Source: Acidobacteriota bacterium (lineage in GTDB: Bacteria; Acidobacteriota; Terriglobia; Terriglobales; Acidobacteriaceae). From it: 6,003 bases of DNA. Under the pieces are notes generated by a model. It was not told the DNA's origin and searched no databases. It was given only the letters and a program-made list of their open reading frames with translations. Positions 1 to 6,003 of the stretch are shown here, piece after piece. The translations under genes and the position numbers were made by a program. Position 1 is the stretch's first letter; every line of letters starts with the position of its first letter. The stretch is taken from assembly GCA_021798235.1 (NCBI GenBank), contig JAJZMO010000079.1:1-6003 (forward strand). The letters are read 5' to 3'.

Positions 1-178
1 TGCGCTTGCTCTTCCGCTACGCACTGCACGCCTAGCCGCGCGCAGGAGTCCGATGCGCAGAGTAAGTAGAGGTCTACACCACTGAACGTTCGCGGGAGAT
101 GGCACCAGCAATTCTTTCCAGATTCTTGGGTGCGCGCCCTGATACACTAACAAACGAGCAGAAAGTTCCCAGCTGCCT

Positions 179-203
179 ATGGAACGGAAGCGGATGGAAC
201 GGA
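179..203 (+). repeat. Short direct repeat, ATGGAACGGA x2
   Basis: The 10-base unit ATGGAACGGA occurs at 179-188 and again at 194-203, a 15-base period, in the untranslated region upstream of the TPR-protein gene. It is immediately followed by an inverted repeat (GGATC 201-205 and GATCC 211-215). The function is unknown; it could be a chance repeat, a slippage product or a tandem protein-binding site. The repeat itself is read directly from the sequence. Confidence 0.6.
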
Positions 204-237
204 TCTTTTGGATCCCAGCAAGCTCAGATTTCAGATA

Positions 238-244
238 GAGAAGG
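238..244 (+). promoter_or_regulatory. Shine-Dalgarno supporting GTG start at 256
   Basis: GAGAAGG lies 11 bases before the GTG at 256. The spacing is slightly long, but it is a better match to the anti-Shine-Dalgarno than anything directly upstream of the alternative TTG at 208. It is the main sequence argument for the shorter protein. Confidence 0.45.
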
Positions 245-255
245 CAGAATCCTCC

Positions 256-966
256 GTGGACACACAGACCCGACACGCTTTAAAACACAATGCCCTTGCC
301 GATTCCGCGCAGAGCGGCTTCGACTGGCTGCAAGAGAACCGCAACGCTGTGCTTCTCTTCACCGGAGTGCTGGCCGCCGTGCTCTTCGTGGGCATTGGCG
401 GAATTATTTTCTACAGCAATCGCGTGGACGCCGCGCAGCAGGCATTCAGTACGGCGATGCAAACCTATCTGACGCCAGTGGCGGATGCTTCCGCGCCCGC
501 CCCCAAAGGTGTTGTCACGTTTCCGTCGATCGCAGCGCGCGCGCAGGCTGCACAGGCCCAGTTTGCGCAGGTGGCCAGCCAATATGGATGGCTGGACACG
601 GGCAAGAACGCGGCCTACTTTGCTGGCTTGACGGAGATTCAGTTGGGGCAGGCCGCGCAGGCGCAGGCCGACTTGGAAAAGGTCGCTGCATCGGGGGACA
701 AGAACCTGGCAGCGTTGGCGCAAATGGCGCTGGCCAGCCTGGATGAGCAATCGGGTCGCGCGGCGGATGCCGTTGCCATCTATCAAAATTTGGCTGCGCA
801 TCCCACGGCCACTGTTCCCGCAGGTGAGGCCAAGCTGGCCTTGGCTGCCTTGGAAGAAAAGTCCAACCCGCAGCAGGCCAAGCAGATATACGCCGAGTTG
901 AAGGATAAGGATAAGGACACAGCTGCTGGGCAGATCGCCGCGCAAAAACTGGCCAAGCTGAATTAG
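256..966 (+). CDS. YfgM-like TPR membrane protein
   Basis: Small inner-membrane protein, 236 residues from the GTG at 256. Seen: a charged, polar N-terminus (M-D-T-Q-T-R-H-A-L-K), one hydrophobic segment at about residues 31-53, then an Ala/Gln-rich helical region to the C-terminus with degenerate TPR-like helix pairs (about 110-225). This is the architecture of the YfgM/TPR_21 family, single-pass proteins that expose a TPR domain to the periplasm; E. coli YfgM works with the SecYEG translocon and PpiD. The sequence is divergent, so the exact role here is inferred. Start choice: an upstream in-frame TTG at 208 would add 16 residues, but it lies inside a small inverted repeat and has a poor Shine-Dalgarno. 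The GTG at 256 has GAGAAGG 11 bases upstream, and its N-terminus resembles relatives as I recall them. It could be a general TPR scaffold. It sits alone, 89 bases ahead of the efflux operon. Confidence 0.8.
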   Translation: MDTQTRHALKHNALADSAQSGFDWLQENRNAVLLFTGVLAAVLFVGIGGIIFYSNRVDAAQQAFSTAMQTYLTPVADASAPAPKGVVTFPSIAARAQAAQAQFAQVASQYGWLDTGKNAAYFAGLTEIQLGQAAQAQADLEKVAASGDKNLAALAQMALASLDEQSGRAADAVAIYQNLAAHPTATVPAGEAKLALAALEEKSNPQQAKQIYAELKDKDKDTAAGQIAAQKLAKLN

Positions 967-1042
967 CGCGCATTGCGCCACCAGCCTGTGGGAACCATCC
1001 TGCAGGCGGTGACGTATGTACCTCTGTCACTGCTTTTGCGCC

Positions 1043-1047
1043 GGAGG
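1043..1047 (+). promoter_or_regulatory. Strong Shine-Dalgarno of the efflux operon
   Basis: GGAGG lies 8 bases before the ATG at 1056 and fixes the start of the permease. It is the best ribosome site in the first half of the window, suggesting independent initiation here rather than coupling to the TPR-protein gene. Confidence 0.7.
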
Positions 1048-1055
1048 ATTGCGCG

Positions 1056-2180
1056 ATGATGAAGATCGCCATCAAGATGCTGATGGGCGACCGCGCCAAA
1101 TATATAACGCTGGTCAGCAGCATCGCCTTTGTCTCGCTGCTCTTCATCCAGCAGGGCGGCATCTTCTGTGGCCTCATCGGCAGAACCGCGCGTCCGGTGG
1201 AAGCCGTCGACGCTCCCATCTGGGTCTGCGACCCGCTGATGCGCTCCGTCGACGACGCCGAACCCATGCAGGACACCGACCTGTACCGCGTGCGCAGCGT
1301 GCCCGGCGTCAAGTGGGCTGTGCCGCTTATCATTCGCGTTGTTACAGCGCGGCTGGCCAATGGCCAATATCAATCTGTCCGGCTCTATGGCCTGGACGAC
1401 GCGACGCTCTACGGACGGCCCGCGCACATGCTGGCCGGCGATACGCGCGATCTGCTGGAAAACGATGCAGTCATCATCGGCCAAGCGGAGTCCGACAAGT
1501 TGGGCAGCCCGAAGATCGGCGACAGCTTTGAGATCAACGACACCGAGGCGCGCGTGGTCGGCATCGCCGAAGCGCCGCGGGACTTTCTCTCCAATCCCTT
1601 CGTCTTTACCACCTATAGTCGCGCGCTCAGCTATCTGCCGCCGGATCGCAAAACGCTGCTCTATATTCTGGCCGCGCCCAAAGATGGCGTTCCGGTGCAA
1701 ACGGTAATCGCCAACATTGAAAAGACGACCGGCCTTGCCGCCTACACCGAAGATGGCTACCGCTGGCACACGATGGGCTACTACTTGAAGAACACGGGCA
1801 TTCCCGTCAGCATTGGCGTCAGCCTGGCGATGGTTTTTGTCATCGGTACCGGCATCGCGGGACAAACTTTTTACGCCTTCGCCCTGCAAAATGAGCGCTT
1901 CTTTGGCGCGCTGAAGGCGATGGGCGTCAGTGGAACCACGCTGACGCACATGATTCTGCTGCAAAGTTTGCTGGTCGGCCTGATCGGCTTTGGCATCGGC
2001 GGCGGTCTGGCTTCGATCTTCGGTTTCTCCGCCGGGCCGCAGAGCAAGATCGCCTTCGCTGCGCCATGGGAGTTGGCCGTCATCGCTCTGTGCGCGGTGC
2101 TCATCATTTGCCTGCTGGCCAGCCTGGCCAGCATCCGGCGCGTGCTGAAACTGGAACCAGCGGTGGTCTTCCATGGCTGA
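1056..2180 (+). CDS. ABC transporter permease, DevC/FtsX (MacB-like) family
   Basis: Membrane subunit of an ABC exporter, 374 residues. Seen: one hydrophobic segment near the N-terminus (about 17-34), a large soluble, presumably periplasmic domain (about 35-248), then three hydrophobic segments (about 249-275, 299-324 and 338-360), ending in R-R-V-L-K-L-E-P-A-V-V-F. This 1+3 membrane layout with a big first periplasmic loop is the FtsX/MacB type VII ABC fold. The D-A-P-I-W-V motif at 52-57 resembles DevC proteins. The loop N-E-R-F-F-G-A-L-K-A-M-G (279-290) is the usual cytoplasmic stretch that contacts the ATPase. Known for the family: such permeases do not carry substrate across the inner membrane but drive export from the periplasm by mechanotransmission. 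The start has a strong GGAGG at 1043-1047, 8 bases upstream; the second Met codon directly follows. First gene of a three-gene operon. Substrate unknown. Confidence 0.9.
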   Translation: MMKIAIKMLMGDRAKYITLVSSIAFVSLLFIQQGGIFCGLIGRTARPVEAVDAPIWVCDPLMRSVDDAEPMQDTDLYRVRSVPGVKWAVPLIIRVVTARLANGQYQSVRLYGLDDATLYGRPAHMLAGDTRDLLENDAVIIGQAESDKLGSPKIGDSFEINDTEARVVGIAEAPRDFLSNPFVFTTYSRALSYLPPDRKTLLYILAAPKDGVPVQTVIANIEKTTGLAAYTEDGYRWHTMGYYLKNTGIPVSIGVSLAMVFVIGTGIAGQTFYAFALQNERFFGALKAMGVSGTTLTHMILLQSLLVGLIGFGIGGGLASIFGFSAGPQSKIAFAAPWELAVIALCAVLIICLLASLASIRRVLKLEPAVVFHG

Positions 2181-2955
2181 GTTAGCCGCCAGCCTGCGCA
2201 ACGTACACAAGAACTACGGCGAGGCCAGCACGCTGGTGCGCGCGCTGGACGGCGTGAACCTGGAGGTCGTCTGCGGTGAGCTGCTGCTGCTCGTCGGCCC
2301 GTCGGGCTGCGGCAAAACCACGCTGCTCAGCGTACTCTGCGGCATTCTGGATGCCACCAGCGGTGATGTTGAAGTCTTCGGCCAACGCATGGATCGCATG
2401 TCTCAGGAGCAGAAGACGGCTTTCCGCCGCGAGAATATCGGCTTCATCTTTCAGCAATACAATTTACTGCCATCACTCACCGCAGCAGAGAACGTGGCCG
2501 TACCGCTGCTGATCCACGACGTGCCGTGGGAGGATGCCGTGACGCAGGCCCGCGCGGCGCTGGCGCAGGTCGGCTTGTCGGAGCGCACGGAGTTTTTGCC
2601 CACCAAGCTCTCCGGCGGCCAGCAGCAACGCGTGGCCATTGCCCGCGCCATGGTCACCCGGCCACGCCTCATCGTCTGCGACGAGCCAACGGCGGCGCTT
2701 GACGGCCACACTGGCCAGATGATTCTGCAAGTTTTTCGGGAGCAGGTGCTGTCCCCGGAGCGCGCCATTGTGATCGTGACGCACGACAGCCGCATTTTTG
2801 GCTTTGGCGACCGCATCGCCGACATGCGCGATGGCCGCATTCTCGGCGTACATGCGCAGCAGGCCACCGGCGCATCCCAGGATGCCGTGGAGTTGCAGGC
2901 GCTGCAGCAGCCAGCCACGCAGGCCCCAACGCAAATCCAAGAAGGTTCCGCATGA
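2173..2955 (+). CDS. ABC transporter ATP-binding protein, DevA/LolD/MacB type
   Basis: Cytoplasmic ATPase that powers the exporter, 260 residues. All catalytic motifs are present in order: Walker A G-P-S-G-C-G-K-T-T (42-50), Q-loop Gln94 in F-I-F-Q-Q-Y-N-L-L-P, signature L-S-G-G-Q (146-150), Walker B L-I-V-C-D-E (166-171, catalytic Glu171), D-loop A-L-D (175-177) and switch His204 (V-T-H-D). The Q-Q-Q-R-V-A-I-A-R-A run after the signature and the overall length fit the LolD/MacB/DevA subgroup, so it should be active. The ATG overlaps the end of the permease gene by 8 bases, implying translational coupling. The start of the adaptor overlaps its own stop as ATGA. Odd: after the core fold there is a Gln/Ala-rich tail (about 225-260, nine Gln between 229 and 256) that looks disordered and is not typical of the family. 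Confidence 0.95.
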   Translation: MAELAASLRNVHKNYGEASTLVRALDGVNLEVVCGELLLLVGPSGCGKTTLLSVLCGILDATSGDVEVFGQRMDRMSQEQKTAFRRENIGFIFQQYNLLPSLTAAENVAVPLLIHDVPWEDAVTQARAALAQVGLSERTEFLPTKLSGGQQQRVAIARAMVTRPRLIVCDEPTAALDGHTGQMILQVFREQVLSPERAIVIVTHDSRIFGFGDRIADMRDGRILGVHAQQATGASQDAVELQALQQPATQAPTQIQEGSA

Positions 2956-4022
2956 TCAAGAGACTCAGCATTATTCTGCCGGTGATTGGCGCCTGTTCGC
3001 TGATCTTGCTGCTATTCGTCAACGCACGCCGCCTGCCGCATAGCCAGCCGATGACGCCGCCGCCACAATCGCCGTACACGGACACGATCGCCGCCTCTGG
3101 AATCATTGAGGCCGCCGGCGAAAATCAAAACATCGCCGCCACCGTGCCGGGAGTGATGACGCATCTCTTCGTGCATCAGGGCCAGCACGTGCAGGCAGGC
3201 GATCCGCTCTTCCAGATCGACCCGCGGGACCAGCAGGCAGCGCTGAACAATGCCGAGGCCAACGTGGCCAAAAGCGCCGCCGCCGTGGCAGCCGCTGCCA
3301 GCGCCGTGACCACCAGCGAGGCCGCCGTGCGCAGTGCGCAGGCCGCAGCCAACTCTGCGCAAGCCACCTATGAGAATGCAGCGCAGATCGCCGACCGCGA
3401 TACATCCCTGCACGCTGCGGGCATTCTGGCGGATGAAGAATATGTCACCGCAACCAAGACGCGCGACGCTGACCACGCTCTGTGGCAGCAGCAATTGGCC
3501 CTGCTGGCGCAGGCCCGTGCGCAATTGCAAAATGCGCAGGCCACGCTGAACCAGCAGCAGGCAGACCTGAAGGCGAATCAGGCTGCACGCGACCAGCAGG
3601 CGGTCTTGCTGGCCCAGTTGACGGTGCGCGCGCCGCGCGATGGAACCGTATTGCAGATCAACAATTATCCCGGCGAGTACATTTCCTCCGCGCCCACAAC
3701 GGCGGCGATCCTTTTCGGGGCCACCAGCACCTTGCAGGTGCGCGCGGATGTGGACGAGATCAACGCCTCACACGTTCGCCCCGGCGCTGCGGCCGTGGCG
3801 CATTTGAAGGGCGATGCGGAACGTTCCTTTCCGCTGAAGTTTGTGCGCATTGATCCCTACATGATCCCGAAGCAAAGCCTGACCGGCAGCAACAGCGAGC
3901 GCGTGGATGTGCGCGTGCTGGAGGTCATCTACAGCTTTGATCCGCCGCCGTTTCCCGTCTACGCCGGCCAGCAGGTGGATGTCTTCATCGACGGCGATCG
4001 GAAATCTTCGATTCCCAATTGA
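2952..4022 (+). CDS. HlyD/DevB-family periplasmic adaptor (membrane fusion protein)
   Basis: Links the inner-membrane permease to an outer-membrane channel; 356 residues. Seen: N-terminal membrane anchor (about 5-23, after M-I-K-R), a Pro-rich linker (29-41), the first half of a lipoyl/barrel-sandwich domain (about 60-92, with V-P-G-V and Q-G-Q-H-V-Q-A-G-D), a long Ala/Gln-rich alpha-helical hairpin (about 95-222), then the second lipoyl half (L-T-V-R-A-P-R-D-G-T-V-L, 223-234) and beta-barrel. The hairpin tip has R149-x3-L153-x6-A160, close to the R-x3-L-x6-S motif by which such adaptors dock to TolC-type channels, with Ala in place of Ser. The ATG shares ATGA with the stop of the ATPase gene; GAAGG at 2941-2945 lies 6 bases upstream. 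Gene order is permease-ATPase-adaptor, unlike devBCA, where the adaptor comes first. No outer-membrane channel gene is in the window. Confidence 0.92.
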   Translation: MIKRLSIILPVIGACSLILLLFVNARRLPHSQPMTPPPQSPYTDTIAASGIIEAAGENQNIAATVPGVMTHLFVHQGQHVQAGDPLFQIDPRDQQAALNNAEANVAKSAAAVAAAASAVTTSEAAVRSAQAAANSAQATYENAAQIADRDTSLHAAGILADEEYVTATKTRDADHALWQQQLALLAQARAQLQNAQATLNQQQADLKANQAARDQQAVLLAQLTVRAPRDGTVLQINNYPGEYISSAPTTAAILFGATSTLQVRADVDEINASHVRPGAAAVAHLKGDAERSFPLKFVRIDPYMIPKQSLTGSNSERVDVRVLEVIYSFDPPPFPVYAGQQVDVFIDGDRKSSIPN

Positions 4023-4047
4023 GCCTTGTGGCTCCCTTCGTTTTTTT
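4021..4047 (+). terminator. Possible intrinsic terminator after efflux operon
   Basis: A 5-bp stem, GAGCC (4021-4025) with GGCTC (4030-4034) around the loop TTGT, overlaps the adaptor stop codon. It is followed after six bases by a run of seven T (4041-4047). The short stem and the gap before the T-run make it weak or imperfect, but its place directly after the operon is right. Confidence 0.4.
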
Positions 4048-4060
4048 GCGCATGGGTCGG

Positions 4061-4076
4061 TGTGATCGTGGTCACG
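4061..4076. promoter_or_regulatory. CRP/FNR-family-like operator dyad
   Basis: TGTGA (4061-4065), six bases, then TCACG (4072-4076): nine of ten arm positions match the classical CRP half sites TGTGA-N6-TCACA. The core is a perfect GTGA-N6-TCAC dyad. Its centre (4068.5) is about 57 bases before the transcription start predicted from the -10 at 4114-4119, near the positions typical of activator sites. Which regulator binds is unknown; CRP/FNR-superfamily proteins are widespread, but this organism's binding preference cannot be known from the window. Confidence 0.45.
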
Positions 4077-4113
4077 GATCCCTATTGGGGCAGCAGATAG
4101 ATTGGGCATGCAG

Positions 4114-4119
4114 TATAGT
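4114..4119 (+). promoter_or_regulatory. Putative -10 element of phosphoketolase promoter
   Basis: TATAGT, a 5 of 6 match to the sigma-70 -10 hexamer, stands out in GC-rich surroundings. No good -35 hexamer lies 16-18 bases upstream (the bases there are around CAGCAG), which would fit a promoter that depends on an activator, such as one bound at the upstream dyad. The predicted start is near 4125-4127, giving a leader of about 88 bases. Confidence 0.4.
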
Positions 4120-4128
4120 GTGGTCACT
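4117..4128. promoter_or_regulatory. Second dyad at the predicted start site (AGTG-N4-CACT)
   Basis: AGTG (4117-4120), TGGT, CACT (4125-4128) form a perfect 4-bp dyad. It carries the octamer GTGGTCAC (4120-4127), which is also found inside the upstream dyad at 4068-4075, exactly 52 bases away (about five helical turns). The position overlaps the -10 and start site, where bound protein would normally block transcription. Short, so chance is possible. Confidence 0.3.
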
Positions 4129-4129
4129 G

Positions 4130-4159
4130 GCGGTGCCATCGTCAAAAGGATGGTGCCGC
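4130..4159 (+). promoter_or_regulatory. 11-bp RNA hairpin in phosphoketolase 5' leader
   Basis: Bases 4130-4140 (GCGGTGCCATC) pair with 4149-4159 (GATGGTGCCGC) over 11 uninterrupted pairs, two of them G-U, around an 8-base loop (4141-4148). The G-U pairs mean the hairpin forms better in RNA from the + strand than on the other strand. No T-run follows, so it is not an intrinsic terminator. It would begin a few bases after the predicted transcription start and lies 54 bases before the start codon. Possible roles are 5'-end stabilisation or a protein-binding leader element. It matches no riboswitch that I recognise. Confidence 0.5.
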
Positions 4160-4202
4160 AATGACACCCCACGCACGACCCACGGAAGCCAACTGATTTG
4201 CT

Positions 4203-4206
4203 GAGG
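4203..4206 (+). promoter_or_regulatory. Shine-Dalgarno fixing phosphoketolase start at 4214
   Basis: GAGG lies 7 bases before the ATG at 4214. The later in-frame ATGs at 4244 and 4307 have no comparable site, so the longer N-terminus is preferred. Confidence 0.6.
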
Positions 4207-4213
4207 TGCTCCC

Positions 4214-6003
4214 ATGTCTTCTGAACGCCGCTCTCCCGCCACAATGCCGCACGCCACAACTCCGGCCAACTCCGCCGCTCCGCTCGCTGCAGAGGAACTG
4301 CGCGCGATGCACGCCTATTGGAGCGCCTGTAACTACCTGAGCGCGAGCATGCTCTATCTGCGCGCCAATCCGCTGCTGCGCGCTCCGCTGAATCCGGAAC
4401 ACATCAAGCAGCGGCTGCTTGGCCATTGGGGATCCGATCCTGGCCAAAGTTTTTTGTGGGTACATCTCAACCGGCTCATCAAAAAATATGATCTCAACGT
4501 GATCTACGTCTCCGGCCCCGGCCACGGCGCGCCCGCCACGCTGGCCAACGCGTATTTAGAGGGAACCTACTCCGAGGTCTATCCCGACATCAGTCAGGAT
4601 GAAGCAGGCCTGCAAAAATTCTTTCAGCAATTTTCCTTTCCCGGCGGCATCGGTAGCCATTGCACGCCCGAGACGCCCGGCTCCATTCATGAAGGCGGCG
4701 AACTCGGTTACAGCTTGGTGCATGCCTTCGGCGCGGTCTTTGACCATCCTGACCTCATCGCCGCCGTCGCCGTCGGCGATGGCGAGGCTGAGACCGGACC
4801 GCTGGCCACATCCTGGCACTCCAACAAATTTCTCAACCCCATCCGCGACGGAGCCGTGCTGCCCGTGCTGCATCTGAACGGATACAAGATTGCCAATCCC
4901 ACGCTGCTGGCGCGCATCTCCGCAGAGGAGCTGGAGCAGCTCTTGCGCGGCTACGGTTGGACGCCACACTTTGTCGAAGGCGATGACCCCGCCGTGATGC
5001 ACCAGAAAATGGCCGCCACGCTGGAGCAGTGCATCGTGGACATTCGCACCTTGCAGCACACCGCGCGCAGCACCGGAAAAGCGCAGCGTCCGCGCTGGCC
5101 CATGATCGTCTTGCGCACGCCCAAAGGCTGGACTGGGCCGAAAGAGGTCGATGGCCACAAGGTCGAAGGCTTCTGGCGCGCGCATCAGGTTCCCATCGTC
5201 GACCCGGCCACCAACCCGGCGCACCTGCGGCAACTGGAAGCCTGGCTGCGCAGCTACAAGCCCGAGGAACTCTTCGATGCCAAAGGTACGCTGATTCCAG
5301 AGTTGCAATCCTTGCCGCCCACGGGCACGCACCGCATCAGCGCCAGCCCCTACGCCAACGGCGGCCTGCTGCGCAAACCACTGCGCCTGCCCGACTTCCG
5401 CGACTACTGCGTCCCGGTCGCCCAGCCCGGCACCACGGAGGTTGGTCCCACCGAGGTGCTCGCGCATTTCTTGGCCGAAACGATGCGCAAAAATCCTGAC
5501 AACTTCCGCGTCTTCGGCCCGGATGAAACCGCATCCAACCGCTTGCAAGCCATCTATGCGGCCAGCAAAAAAACCTGGCTCGGCGACTACAAACCCGAAG
5601 ACGCCGACGGCGGCGAGCTGGCCACGGATGGCCGCGTCATGGAGATGCTGAGCGAAACCACGCTGGAAGGCTGGCTGGAGGGCTATCTGCTCACGGGCCG
5701 TCATGGCCTGCTTTCCACCTATGAATCCTTTGCCCACGTCATTGACTCCATGATGAACCAGCACGCCAAGTGGCTGGAAAAATGCAAAACGGAAGTCAAA
5801 TGGCGCGCGCCCATCGCCTCGCTCAACATCCTCATCACCTCGCTCGTCTGGCGGCAAGACCACAACGGCTTCACGCATCAAGACCCAGGCTTTCTCGATG
5901 TGGTCACCAATAAAAGCGCTGCCGTCACGCGCATCTATCTGCCGCCCGACGCCAACTGCCTGCTCAGCGTGGCCGACCACTGCCTGCGCAGCACCGACTA
6001 CAT
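4214..6003 (+). CDS. xfp: Phosphoketolase (xylulose-5-P/fructose-6-P), 3' end beyond window
   Basis: Thiamine-diphosphate enzyme of the cytoplasm that splits xylulose-5-P (and often fructose-6-P) with phosphate into acetyl phosphate plus glyceraldehyde-3-P (or erythrose-4-P). The frame is open from 4214 to the end, 596 codons, about three quarters of the usual 790-830. Family motifs seen: H-W-G (71-73), S-G-P-G-H-G (100-105), [19 protein letters not shown] (147-165), the ThDP/metal-binding G-D-G-E-A-E-T-G-P (188-196) with N-G-Y-K-I-A-N-P-T (222-230), T-P-K-G-W-T-G-P (302-309), R-A-H-Q-V-P (322-327), E-G-W-L-E-G-Y (485-491), S-T-Y-E-S-F (501-506) and [14 protein letters not shown] (546-559). 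No key residue looks lost. The first ~25 residues are a low-complexity Ala/Thr/Pro leader. Whether it prefers X5P alone or both substrates cannot be judged. Preceded by its own promoter-like region, so probably not part of the efflux operon. Confidence 0.97.
   Translation, partial: MSSERRSPATMPHATTPANSAAPLAAEELRAMHAYWSACNYLSASMLYLRANPLLRAPLNPEHIKQRLLGHWGSDPGQSFLWVHLNRLIKKYDLNVIYVSGPGHGAPATLANAYLEGTYSEVYPDISQDEAGLQKFFQQFSFPGGIGSHCTPETPGSIHEGGELGYSLVHAFGAVFDHPDLIAAVAVGDGEAETGPLATSWHSNKFLNPIRDGAVLPVLHLNGYKIANPTLLARISAEELEQLLRGYGWTPHFVEGDDPAVMHQKMAATLEQCIVDIRTLQHTARSTGKAQRPRWPMIVLRTPKGWTGPKEVDGHKVEGFWRAHQVPIVDPATNPAHLRQLEAWLRSYKPEELFDAKGTLIPELQSLPPTGTHRISASPYANGGLLRKPLRLPDFRDYCVPVAQPGTTEVGPTEVLAHFLAETMRKNPDNFRVFGPDETASNRLQAIYAASKKTWLGDYKPEDADGGELATDGRVMEMLSETTLEGWLEGYLLTGRHGLLSTYESFAHVIDSMMNQHAKWLEKCKTEVKWRAPIASLNILITSLVWRQDHNGFTHQDPGFLDVVTNKSAAVTRIYLPPDANCLLSVADHCLRSTDY

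Noticed and set aside
3..35. Possible 3' end of an upstream gene (R-L-L-F-R-Y-A-L-H-A then TAG)
   Set aside because: Only ten codons are visible; the other two forward frames are also open for similar lengths, so coding cannot be supported.
115..148. Possible sigma-70 promoter (TTTCCA ... TACACT) for the TPR-protein gene
   Set aside because: The candidate hexamers are poor matches and their 22-base spacing is outside the normal range.
99..746. 215-codon + strand frame overlapping the TPR-protein gene
   Set aside because: The translation is rich in Arg, Gly, Ser and Cys and has no membrane segment or domain. The other + frame gives a coherent membrane-anchored TPR-like protein.
963..2210. 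415-codon open frame on the - strand opposite the ABC permease
   Set aside because: Same mirror effect of a GC-rich gene. The translation is Asp/Arg/Gln/Ala-rich without membrane or domain features, while the + strand encodes a convincing permease.
3241..3620. Repetitive Ala/Gln-codon stretch in the adaptor as a possible DNA repeat
   Set aside because: The repetition follows the coiled-coil amino-acid composition (Ala, Gln, Asn) and has no regular nucleotide period, so it is ordinary coding sequence.
4556..5980. Long (474-codon) open frame on the - strand opposite the phosphoketolase
   Set aside because: It lies wholly within a gene with all family motifs, its translation is low in recognisable domain structure, and such antisense frames are common in GC-rich DNA because of third-position bias.

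Overview
The window is GC-rich bacterial DNA with all recognisable genes on the + strand. It is most consistent with an Acidobacteriota (Terriglobia-type) chromosome. That guess rests on general family resemblance: the N-terminus of the first gene (starting M-D-T-Q-T-R-H-A-L-K after a GTG start) looks like TPR membrane proteins I associate with that group, and the other genes fit a Gram-negative envelope. It is an inference, not a database result.

Layout. Bases 1-255 hold no gene I can support; they contain a short direct repeat and a small inverted repeat just upstream of the first gene. Bases 256-966 encode a small inner-membrane protein with a YfgM/TPR-like periplasmic domain. After an 89-base gap comes a tightly packed three-gene operon (1056-4022): a DevC/FtsX-like ABC permease, a DevA/LolD-like ATPase that overlaps it by 8 bases, and an HlyD/DevB-like periplasmic adaptor that overlaps the ATPase by 4 bases (ATGA). 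Together they should form an inner-membrane efflux machine of the MacAB/DevBCA type. It would need a TolC-type outer-membrane channel, which is not encoded in this window. The substrate cannot be told.

A modest hairpin followed by a T-run closes the operon. The 191-base intergenic region 4023-4213 is the most information-dense non-coding part of the window. It has a CRP/FNR-like dyad (GTGA-N6-TCAC), a good -10 hexamer with no good -35, a second copy of the octamer GTGGTCAC 52 bases downstream, and an 11-bp RNA hairpin in the predicted 5' leader. These precede a phosphoketolase gene (4214 to beyond the window end, 596 codons visible). That enzyme splits xylulose-5-P and/or fructose-6-P to acetyl phosphate. 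The arrangement suggests the phosphoketolase is its own regulated transcription unit, separate from the efflux operon.

I see no mobile element, CRISPR array, tRNA or rRNA, and no clearly novel multi-gene system. The best leads are the regulatory signals in front of the phosphoketolase.
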